NCBI GenBank assembly: GCA_001916715.1 | Contig: MNSZ01000046.1 | Coordinates: 1 to 64,000 of the forward strand | Source of the DNA: Firmicutes bacterium CAG:24053_14 | Lineage (GTDB): Bacteria > Bacillota > Clostridia > Oscillospirales > Oscillospiraceae | Direction: 5' to 3' | DNA length: 64,000 bases | Shown: positions 42,627 through 49,344 of the stretch, piece after piece | How positions within the stretch are numbered: the first letter of the stretch is position 1 | How the letters are laid out: each line of letters begins with the position of its first letter | Program-made: the position numbers and the translations under genes | Notes under the pieces: generated by a model | The model's database searches: none | Told to the model about the DNA's origin: nothing | Seen by the model: the letters and a program-made list of their open reading frames with translations, nothing else

Positions 42627-43376
42627 ATGGGAAAGCTTATCTCTCAGATAGGTGAAAATCTTTCGTTCGTGCTCGAATGCCTCGGCATATTCGCGGCACT
42701 GTTCGTGCTGGCGCTGCTGTTTGAGCGCTTTGTTATGAAAAACCGCAAAAAGCTCGGCAGTACGCATTTCCTCGCCTACACGGCGATCTTCTCCGCAATG
42801 GCGGGCGTTTTGATGTTTATCGAGATACCACTGTTCTTCGCGCCGAGCTTTTACGAGATCGACCTGAGCGAGATCCCCATCATGATCTGCACATTCTACC
42901 TTGGGCCGGTATCCGGCGTCGTGGCGGAGCTTCTCAAGATCATCGTTAAGCTCGTTTTCAAGGGCACGACGACCGCCTTTGTCGGCGACTTTGCAAACTT
43001 CGTCGTCGGCTGCTCGTTCGTTCTTCCTGCATCGTGCATCTACCACATGAAAAAGAGCAAGCGCGGCGCGCTTATCGGCATGATCGCCGGCACGCTCGTA
43101 ATGACGATTTTCGGAAGCCTTTTCAATGCGGTTTACCTGCTGCCGACCTTCGCAGAACTGTTCGGCATGCCGCTTGAGGCGATAATCAAGATGGGCAGCG
43201 ACATAAACTCGGCCATAAACAGTGTATCCACCCTCGTTTTGTTCTGCGTCGTTCCGTTTAACCTTTTAAAGGGCATTATAGTAACGGTGCTGACGATGCT
43301 GCTTTACAAGCGCATATCTCCCCTGCTTCACAAGGGCGACAAAAAGCTTGCCGAGCGCAAGGCTAAGAACGGATGA
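42627..43376 (+). CDS. ribU: Riboflavin ECF transporter S component
   Basis: 249 residues, six helices. The segment AGVLMFIEIPLFFAPSFYEIDLSEIPIMI matches RibU (cut: IEIPLFFAPSFYEID), whose binding site covers the isoalloxazine ring. The FMN riboswitch in front confirms the substrate. The N-terminal extension of about 45 residues adds one helix. ECF energising subunits are elsewhere. Confidence 0.93.
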   Translation: MGKLISQIGENLSFVLECLGIFAALFVLALLFERFVMKNRKKLGSTHFLAYTAIFSAMAGVLMFIEIPLFFAPSFYEIDLSEIPIMICTFYLGPVSGVVAELLKIIVKLVFKGTTTAFVGDFANFVVGCSFVLPASCIYHMKKSKRGALIGMIAGTLVMTIFGSLFNAVYLLPTFAELFGMPLEAIIKMGSDINSAINSVSTLVLFCVVPFNLLKGIIVTVLTMLLYKRISPLLHKGDKKLAERKAKNG

Positions 43377-44673
43377 CCTTCCTCAGCCGCAGCATGCTCA
43401 GGGCAAAATTCAGGCATTCGTTGAAATAAATGATACAGATATAGCCCGTCAGGGCATACACCGGAAGCACTCTCCACACGAGCAGTACGCCTAAAAGCGC
43501 ATCAAGCACGTTTATGCCCATATTCCACATCTGCTGGCCAAGCCCCTTAAGGCAGCCGTCGCAGAGCATGTCGGTGTACATTATCGGAATAAGCGGCGCG
43601 AGCAGACGCAGAAAATGCCCTGCCTCCGGCGAGGAATAGACGGCTATCCCGAGCCTGTCGGCAAAAATGAATATTGCAAGGGCAACGGCAAGCGAATAGC
43701 CGCTGCCCTTTTTTAATAAGCTTCGCACCGTGTGCGATATCTCGGCGCGCTCGCCGCGCATCTGCGCCTCGGTAAGCTCGGGTATCATAAGCTCGCTGAG
43801 CGCCATGAGAAAGCAGGCCGGGAACGATATTATCGGCATGACCATTCCCTGTATCGTCCCGTAGCCGGACAGAGCGCGGTCGGCCGAAAAGCCTGCCGAT
43901 TTGAGTCCGCGCGGCACGAGCAGATGCTCGAGCGTTGACAGCGCCGAGCGCGCATAAGCCGAAAACGCAAGCGGCAGCGCAATGCGCAGCATACGTGAGG
44001 TAAGCCGCAGATCGTTTTTGCCGCCGCCCGGATGCCAGCCGCGGTCGGTTAGGTAAAAAAGCAGCATCATGACAAAGGATATCGCGTCGCCGCAGACCGT
44101 TCCGAGCATGACGGCGGAGCAGTTTTTTTCAATATCACCGGTCGGGGAGCGCACAAGGAAAAATGCAACGAGCGCAATGGTTATTATCTGCTCGAAAAAA
44201 TGCACAACTGTCGGCTTCCATACCCTGCCGCAGGCGGTGAAATAGCCCGACATAGCCGAGCACAGCGACACCATCGGCATGGCATACGCCATGATGTGCA
44301 GCGAGCGCACGGTGCGCGCATCGCCTATCCACAGAAAGCCTATCATTTCTGCTCCGCTGTGCAAGACGAAAAACGCCGCGGTCCCGAACAGTGCGCTGTA
44401 AACAAAGCAGCGCCGCATCGCGCCGCTTATCCCCCGTTCGCGCTCGTGTCCTATCTCTTCGGAAACAAGCCGCGTCGCGGCAAACCTCACGCCCGAAATT
44501 GCAAAGGTCGTACACAGAAACGATACCGACACTACCAGCTGATAAAGCCCTATACCGGCCGAGCCGATGCGTCCGGCAAGCCACACCTGAAACGACATGG
44601 AGATGAGGCTCATTATAAGCGATGAGCCTGTTAAGAGCGCGGTATTCATGATCAGTCGTTTTTTTCTTATCAT
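43363..44673 (-). CDS. SpoVB/MurJ-like flippase (MATE/polysaccharide exporter superfamily)
   Basis: 436 residues with 12-14 membrane helices. The first helix region (LTGSSLIMSLISMSFQVWLAG) and the conserved RVSAxGISxYQL-like segment (GRIGSAGIGLYQLV) match the SpoVB/YtgP family of lipid-linked precursor flippases active in spore cortex or wall synthesis. Its end overlaps the ribU end by 14 bp on the other strand, so no terminator separates them. Confidence 0.85.
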   Translation of the reverse strand: MIRKKRLIMNTALLTGSSLIMSLISMSFQVWLAGRIGSAGIGLYQLVVSVSFLCTTFAISGVRFAATRLVSEEIGHERERGISGAMRRCFVYSALFGTAAFFVLHSGAEMIGFLWIGDARTVRSLHIMAYAMPMVSLCSAMSGYFTACGRVWKPTVVHFFEQIITIALVAFFLVRSPTGDIEKNCSAVMLGTVCGDAISFVMMLLFYLTDRGWHPGGGKNDLRLTSRMLRIALPLAFSAYARSALSTLEHLLVPRGLKSAGFSADRALSGYGTIQGMVMPIISFPACFLMALSELMIPELTEAQMRGERAEISHTVRSLLKKGSGYSLAVALAIFIFADRLGIAVYSSPEAGHFLRLLAPLIPIMYTDMLCDGCLKGLGQQMWNMGINVLDALLGVLLVWRVLPVYALTGYICIIYFNECLNFALSMLRLRKVIRS

Positions 44674-44709
44674 ACTAAAAACATATGCAAGAAAAATTAT
44701 TTATGTATG

Positions 44710-44737
44710 TTGATTTTTTCACAAAGAGTGCTATAAT
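44710..44737 (+). promoter_or_regulatory. Sigma-A promoter
   Basis: TTGATT (44710-44715) and TATAAT (44732-44737), 16-bp spacing, before the cytidylate-kinase-like gene. Confidence 0.7.
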
Positions 44738-44773
44738 GAAACCATCAAAAGAAATTGAATTGGAGGCGTCATT

Positions 44774-45364
44774 ATGATTATCACCATCGGAAGACAGCAC
44801 GGTTCAAGCGGCAGAGAGATAGCAAGACTTCTGGCAAAGGAGCTTGGCATCAAATGCTACGACAAAGAGATCGTTGACGAGGCGGCAAAGCACTCCGACT
44901 TCAGCCGCGAGCTCATTAACGCATACGACGAAAAGCGTATGTCAGCTTTCCTGCTGCACGCAGGCGGCTATGGCCTGAATGAGAATTTCCGTCTGAACAT
45001 GGAGGTAGTTTCCGCACAGTTCGACGCGATCCGCGAGATCGCATCCAAGGAAGACTGCATCTTCGTCGGTCGCTGCGCCGACTATGTCCTCAACGACAGA
45101 GACGATGTTGTCAGCGTATTTATCCTCGGCGACACCGATGCGCGCATCAAATGCCTTGAGGAGCGTCAGGGTCTTGATGAGGCTCAGGCACGCAAGAAAA
45201 TCAAGGAAGTCGATAAGGATCGTTCCAGCTTCTATAAGTACTACAGCGATCAGACCTGGGGCGACGCGCAGAACTATGATCTGTGCATCAACAGCTCTAA
45301 ACTCGGCGTCGAGGGCACGGTTCAGACCATCTTGAGCTACATAAAGGCTCGCGGCCTCAGATAA
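44774..45364 (+). CDS. Cytidylate kinase-like family protein
   Basis: 196 residues. The P-loop region ITIGRQHGSSGREIARLLA and the middle motif EDCIFVGRCADYVL mark the AAK-like/cytidylate kinase-2 family (PF13189), common in Firmicutes. These proteins are predicted NMP kinases of unproven specificity. Monocistronic; its terminator hairpin is split by the repeat element that follows. Confidence 0.88.
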   Translation: MIITIGRQHGSSGREIARLLAKELGIKCYDKEIVDEAAKHSDFSRELINAYDEKRMSAFLLHAGGYGLNENFRLNMEVVSAQFDAIREIASKEDCIFVGRCADYVLNDRDDVVSVFILGDTDARIKCLEERQGLDEAQARKKIKEVDKDRSSFYKYYSDQTWGDAQNYDLCINSSKLGVEGTVQTILSYIKARGLR

Positions 45365-45393
45365 AAGTATTTCAAACACATAAAGCTCCCCAA

Positions 45394-45945
45394 GGCCGGC
45401 TGACACAATAAAATATACGGTTTTGAAACGATTTTTTTCGCCACTGCTACGTCCAAAGCCTTGAGAATACGTCAGTGTACTCTGTAACTTTGTCCTTGCA
45501 GGAGCAAAAATCTCAGCTTCAAAACTGCACGGCACCAAAAATAACGGAGCAAGTGCGAGGTCAAGGCGCGGCGGTGCAGGCATACTTTGTGTATACCAAG
45601 CCGTCGCAACGAAGACATTCGTGCTTGCTCCGCCTTTTTTGGCGTAAGCTGGCAAGAGTCAAACCGCTATCGGTTTTGACGGGCAGATTTTCACCCATGC
45701 TGCGTTAAAGCTCTTGAAAATACGGCAGTATTCTCCGCGAGCTTTGCCTTGCCTGAGCTAAAATCTGCTCCGACAAAACTGCAAGGCACCTGTCGGCTGC
45801 GCTTTTCGAGATATTTTCGGCTTTCTTTGATGCAGGTGGGCTGGCGCCCATCAAGACAAAAAAGGCGAAAATAGCCGAAAGGGCGCGCCGACAGGCGATA
45901 GGGGTTCGGCTCTTGTCAGCTTATATTTTATTGTATCAGCCGGCC
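45394..45945. mobile_element. 552-bp non-coding element with 24-bp terminal inverted repeats (MITE-like)
   Basis: Ends are inverted repeats GGCCGGCTGACACAATAAAA.. (45394-45417) and its complement (45922-45945), 23 of 24 matching. No transposase or likely ORF inside. It contains two diverged direct repeats of about 85 bp (about 45455-45537 and 45705-45789; both end in the CAAAACTGCA..GGCACC box) and several inner hairpins: CGGAGCAAG/CTTGCTCCG, a TTTTCGGC/GCCGAAAA-type pair and CCTGTCGGC (45789-45797)/GCCGACAGG (45888-45896). It fits a non-autonomous transposable element or a genome-wide structured repeat. Confidence 0.65.
45455..45789 (+). repeat. Two imperfect direct repeats inside the element
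   Basis: Copy 1 (about 45455-45537) and copy 2 (about 45705-45789) share the order CTTGA(G/A)AATACG(T/G)CAGT, TTTG(T/C)CTTGC, AAAATCT, CAAAACTGCA(C/A)GGCACC at the same spacing. Divergence is too large for a recent duplication. Confidence 0.6.
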
Positions 45946-45963
45946 TAACGGGGAGCTTTTTGC

Positions 45964-46617
45964 TTATGAGCCGTACAGCTCTATAAATCTCCGTGTCTGT
46001 TCGCAGGAAGGCTGCGTTATTATCTGCTGCGTCGGGCCGAATTCAACGAGTTTTCCGAAATCGAAAAACAAGGTTTTTTCCGTAAGCCGCTCGGCCTGAC
46101 GCAGACTGTGGGTGACAAGCAGGAGCGTGCAGCCGGTTTTTTCTCTGTATTCGGCAAGCAGCCGCTCGGCGAGCGTTACGGACTCCATATCCATCGCTGC
46201 CGTCGGCTCGTCAACTATCAGCAGCTGTCGATCACGCATAAGCAGCCTTGCCAGCGCCATACGCGCCGTCTCGCCGCCGGAAAGCTTGTGCGCCGGCTCA
46301 GACGCAAGATGCTCTATCCCCAGCTTTCGCATGAGATATCTCGCGCGCTCCTCGTCATTTGCGCCGACGAGCAAATTGCGCATAACCGTCATTCGGAACG
46401 CATAGCTTTTCTGCGGCATGTAGCCGACCGTTATTCCGGATATGACAGTCTTTCCGCCGTCCGGCTTTGCGACCCCTGCAAGGATCCGGGCAAGCGTTGA
46501 TTTTCCGCTGCCGTTTGCACCGATCACGGCATAAGACGCGCCATGTTCAAGCTCTGTTTCCGGCATATCGAGGACCGTCCTGCCGCCGTAAGTTTTCGTA
46601 AAAGCACTTATCTTCAT
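45964..46617 (-). CDS. tupC: Tungstate ABC transporter ATP-binding protein
   Basis: 217 residues from ATG 46617, which overlaps the permease stop (ATGA). Walker A GANGSGKST, signature LSGGETARMA, Walker B LLIVDEPTAAMD and H-loop VTHSLRQAE. The very long same-frame reading upstream (to about 47082) is not part of the gene. Drives tungstate import with TupB and TupA. Confidence 0.9.
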   Translation of the reverse strand: MKISAFTKTYGGRTVLDMPETELEHGASYAVIGANGSGKSTLARILAGVAKPDGGKTVISGITVGYMPQKSYAFRMTVMRNLLVGANDEERARYLMRKLGIEHLASEPAHKLSGGETARMALARLLMRDRQLLIVDEPTAAMDMESVTLAERLLAEYREKTGCTLLLVTHSLRQAERLTEKTLFFDFGKLVEFGPTQQIITQPSCEQTRRFIELYGS

Positions 46618-47300
46618 TTGCTCAATCTCCTTTGCAGCAGCGACAAAACGATGTTCACGACAAACGACAGCGCCAGAAGTATAATGCCGAGAGCAATGCC
46701 TTTTGAGAAATTGCCCTTGTTCGTATACTCCATGATAGCTGTCGTCATGACGTTCGTTTTCCACGCTATCGCTCCGCCCACCATCGACACCGCGCCGACC
46801 TCGGCTATGGCGCGTGCAAATGCCAGAAGATACGCCGAAAACACCTGATAGACGCACTCGTTTAGAAGCAGCGCAAAGGTTTTGCCTTTGCCAAGTCCAA
46901 GTCCGCATGCATTCTCGCGCACGGCCGGGGCGACGGATGAAGCATATGTTTCCATGCTTCCCGCAATGATCGGCGTTATCAGCACGACCTGCGCAATTAT
47001 CATGATCTCGACCGTGAAAAGAAGCTCCGCGCCTCTGAAAGGGCCGACTCCGGAAAAGAACAGATAAAATATAAGTCCGCATACGACCGGCGGCATTCCC
47101 ATGAGCGTGCGGTTTAGAACAACGAGCAGTCCGCGCCCTCTGAAGCTCGCAGCGCCGAGCAGCAGTCCCAGCGGAACGCCGAGAAGCAGCGCGATGAGCG
47201 AGCTTGAAAGGCTCATTTTCGCGGTCACGCCGAGAATGTTCAGAAGCTCCGGGTCTGCCGTGATCATAAGTTCTATTGCTTTTTCAAAAGCTGTCTGCAT
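46614..47300 (-). CDS. tupB: Tungstate ABC transporter permease
   Basis: 228 residues, five to six helices; the EAA loop is in ENACGLGLGKGKTFALLL and a PPVVCGLIFYLFFSGVGPFRG segment is characteristic of TupB. Starts about 57 bp after the tupA stop and overlaps tupC. The neighbouring aldehyde:ferredoxin oxidoreductase supports tungstate rather than molybdate. Confidence 0.9.
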   Translation of the reverse strand: MQTAFEKAIELMITADPELLNILGVTAKMSLSSSLIALLLGVPLGLLLGAASFRGRGLLVVLNRTLMGMPPVVCGLIFYLFFSGVGPFRGAELLFTVEIMIIAQVVLITPIIAGSMETYASSVAPAVRENACGLGLGKGKTFALLLNECVYQVFSAYLLAFARAIAEVGAVSMVGGAIAWKTNVMTTAIMEYTNKGNFSKGIALGIILLALSFVVNIVLSLLQRRLSK

Positions 47301-47357
47301 AGTTATCTCTCAAGAAATCGGGTCTGCCGCGAAAGCAGGCCCGATCTTTTCTTTATT

Positions 47358-48353
47358 TCAGTCCATCACGCCGTTATTGGCGACAAAGGTAAGGAAGGTG
47401 GCCTTATCCGTTAGGATATATGCGTGCATCTGCTCGGCCATGACGAGGCATGCTCCCATGCCGGCATTTGCCGAGGTGTACCACTGCGTATAGTCGGCAA
47501 AGCTCTTGGGATCTTCGCTTATTCCAAGAGACTCCGGCCAGAGCGAGAGTTCCTTGGTATGAGTGCCGGAGTTATCGCCGCGCGAGACAAACGGATACTT
47601 GCCGTCGGCTATCTTTGCAAACGCATCAAGAACGCTGCCGCAGTCCTTCACGCCTGCCGGATCGTTCGACGGGCCGCACAGCACAAAGTAGTTATACATA
47701 AAGCTCAAACGCTCGGAATCAAAGCCGCTCAGAACGTAGGAAAAGCCTTCGTCCACGAAAGCCTCCTCCTGAGCCTTCGAGTGGACGAGGATAACGTCCG
47801 CATTGCCGTATTTTGCGGCAGCTATGGCTTTGCCGGTGCCTGCCGACTGCACCTCGACCTTGTAGCCGTACTCCTGCTCAAAAACGGGGAGGATATAGTC
47901 AAGCAGGCCGGAGTCCTTGACGGAGGTCGTGGTTGAAAGGCGGATCACTCTGTTTTCGTCGGAGGCATTTGCGATCTTATCGTCGTACTTCGGCGCATCG
48001 TCCTTGAGGTAGAAGAGATTATCGCCGTACTCCTCAACACCGTATTCCTTAATGAGCTTGCTTGCCTCGGAGAGCATCCAGTCAATGAACGTTTCCGCGC
48101 CGTCGGCGTTAATTTTGACGTCGGAAACGGCGTTGCCGTCGGCATCGGTAAACGGTGCGTTCGGATTAACTGCAAGCAGCGAGTATGTATTGATCATATT
48201 CTCGTCCGCTTCCATGAGTATGCAGGTATCAACGCTTGATACCTGCTCCGTGGGCGAAGGCGTTTCGCTCGCCTCAGGCTTATCGCCGGTGCCGCATGCG
48301 CACAGCGAAAGCACCATTACGCAGGCTAAAAGCAGGGCAATGAGTTTTTTCAT
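47358..48353 (-). CDS. tupA: Tungstate-binding lipoprotein with circularly permuted order
   Basis: 331 residues. Lipoprotein signal with Cys20 (LSLCAC). The anion-binding motif STTTS, which normally opens mature TupA, is at residues 140-144 (RLSTTTSVKDSGLL); GTGKAIAAAKYGNADVILVHSKA and FVSRGDNSGTHTKELSLW follow normally. But the block that normally closes TupA (NTYSLLAVNP, then FIDWMLSE..GVEEYGDNLFY) is found at residues about 44-115, before STTTS, and the protein ends at TDKATFLTFVANN, exactly where that block would begin. This is the pattern of a circular permutation. The fold should be preserved, since the two ends are close in this protein type. Confidence 0.88.
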   Translation of the reverse strand: MKKLIALLLACVMVLSLCACGTGDKPEASETPSPTEQVSSVDTCILMEADENMINTYSLLAVNPNAPFTDADGNAVSDVKINADGAETFIDWMLSEASKLIKEYGVEEYGDNLFYLKDDAPKYDDKIANASDENRVIRLSTTTSVKDSGLLDYILPVFEQEYGYKVEVQSAGTGKAIAAAKYGNADVILVHSKAQEEAFVDEGFSYVLSGFDSERLSFMYNYFVLCGPSNDPAGVKDCGSVLDAFAKIADGKYPFVSRGDNSGTHTKELSLWPESLGISEDPKSFADYTQWYTSANAGMGACLVMAEQMHAYILTDKATFLTFVANNGVMD

Positions 48354-48395
48354 TTGTTTTCCTCTCTTTCATCGTTTTGTGCAAAAAATTAAACC

Positions 48396-48478
48396 TCCTC
48401 CAAAGCAGCCGCTCCGCAGAGGCATTCCCCCTGCGGCCAAAGCTTGCTTCGGAAAGAGGCTCGTCCACCGCTTTCTGA
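48396..48478 (-). ncRNA. Structured leader of the tup operon, candidate Moco/Tuco riboswitch
   Basis: Minus-strand leader 45-125 nt before the tupA start. It folds into an outer stem AAAGC (from 48474) / GCTTT (to 48402), a hairpin CCGAAGC / GCTTTGG (48437-48452) and a hairpin CCGCAG / CTGCGG with loop GGGGAATGCCT (48414-48436). The Moco RNA class has a GC-rich multi-branch core with a similar GGxAxTGCCTC block and occurs before molybdate/tungstate genes; the version lacking one stem is linked to tungsten cofactor. Position and structure fit, but I could not compare it with the family alignment. Confidence 0.4.
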
Positions 48479-48537
48479 ATTATGTGTCTTTGCTTGATAT
48501 ACTACCATATATGCACATCCATTGCAACACAAAGTTA

Positions 48538-48562
48538 GCGCCGCCGATTTGCTCGGCGGCGC
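48538..48562 (-). terminator. Terminator after the ferredoxin gene
   Basis: Perfect 10-bp stem GCGCCGCCGA / TCGGCGGCGC with a 5-nt loop, 9 bp after the ferredoxin stop codon; the following T-run is weak (TAACTTTG). Confidence 0.65.
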
Positions 48563-48570
48563 TGCTGCGT

Positions 48571-49086
48571 TCATTTCATAAAGTGCTTTAGGCTCTTTGT
48601 CTTTTCCGTCGCTTTGAGATACTCGGGGCGGACATTGACGGGGTTTTCTGTGCCGTCGGGAGCGAGCTGAGGTATCATTTCGATCGCCTCTATCGGGCAG
48701 CGCGCGGCGCACTTTTCGCAGCCGATGCAGCGGCCTGCGCTTTTAAGATACGCATAGGTGTGTATATCCCCGTGCTCCTTTGCGCCGGTGAGCGCAAGCG
48801 CGTTCATGGGGTACTCCTCAATGCACAGCGAGCAGCCCGTGCAGCGCCGAGTGTCTATAAGCGGCATGTTCCACTTATCCCAGCCCTTGTACGGCGTGAA
48901 GCTGCCGTCCGTGCGCCTTATGGCGTTTCGCTCGCAGAAGCTTGAGCACAGATTGCACGAAACGCAGTATTCGGGGTCGATGCTGTTTTTTTCGGCTTTA
49001 ACGTCGTGCGAGATCGCATGCGTCGGGCAGGTGCTCGAGCAGGCGTCGCAACCGTTGCAGATGCTCCGATCTATCGTATAAACCAT
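48571..49086 (-). CDS. Ferredoxin-type protein with four Fe-S motifs, AOR partner
   Basis: 171 residues with four CxxCxxCxxx(C) motifs: CNGCDACSSTCP, CVSCNLCSSFCE, CTGCSLCIEEYP and CIGCEKCAARCP. The third lacks the fourth Cys (Tyr instead). Probably the electron-transfer subunit for the aldehyde oxidoreductase, as in AorB-like proteins. Located 3 bp after the MoaD gene; last gene of the moeA-aor operon. Confidence 0.88.
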   Translation of the reverse strand: MVYTIDRSICNGCDACSSTCPTHAISHDVKAEKNSIDPEYCVSCNLCSSFCERNAIRRTDGSFTPYKGWDKWNMPLIDTRRCTGCSLCIEEYPMNALALTGAKEHGDIHTYAYLKSAGRCIGCEKCAARCPIEAIEMIPQLAPDGTENPVNVRPEYLKATEKTKSLKHFMK

Positions 49087-49089
49087 GGC

Positions 49090-49344
49090 TCACCCTCCTG
49101 CTACGGCCGGCACGAGGCAGATAACGTCGCCGTCGTCGAGCCGCGTCGATGGGCTTATCTGTTTGCCGCCGCGCGACAGGATGCAGCCCTTTACGTCCTT
49201 TATCGTAAGCTTTGTGTTCGGGTCTATGCGCTTTACCTCGTCCATTATCAGCGGATACAGCTCCTTTGCGGTCTTTACGTCCGCCTGCATCTGCTTAAGT
49301 CCGCTGTCGAGGCGGAACGTGCCGAATATTTTGACTGTTATCAT
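49090..49344 (-). CDS. MoaD/ThiS-family sulfur carrier protein
   Basis: 84 residues of the beta-grasp fold with the C-terminal GG (VPAVAGG) needed for thiocarboxylate formation. Length fits MoaD, the small subunit of molybdopterin synthase. Overlaps the AOR stop by 4 bp. Here it probably supplies sulfur for the pterin of the tungsten cofactor of AOR; moaE is not in the window. Confidence 0.88.
   Translation of the reverse strand: MITVKIFGTFRLDSGLKQMQADVKTAKELYPLIMDEVKRIDPNTKLTIKDVKGCILSRGGKQISPSTRLDDGDVICLVPAVAGG

Larger units (their letters stand above)
45382..45959. terminator. Terminator hairpin split by an inserted element
   Basis: Arms AAAGCTCCCC (45382-45391) and GGGGAGCTTT (45950-45959, T-run) would form a normal terminator with a 6-nt loop if the 552-bp element between them were removed. 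It would serve the kinase gene on one side and tupC on the other. Confidence 0.6.

Noticed and set aside
45475..45708. 77-codon ORF inside the inserted element
   Set aside because: No ribosome site, no domain, and it crosses the inner inverted repeats; not considered coding.
45394..45945. CRISPR array
   Set aside because: Only two diverged direct repeats of about 85 bp and no regular spacers; terminal inverted repeats point to a MITE-like element.
46618..47082. Possible N-terminal extension of tupC by about 155 residues
   Set aside because: The extension lies entirely within tupB in another frame, is Arg/His-rich and unlike any domain; ATG 46617 with ATGA overlap gives a normal ATPase.
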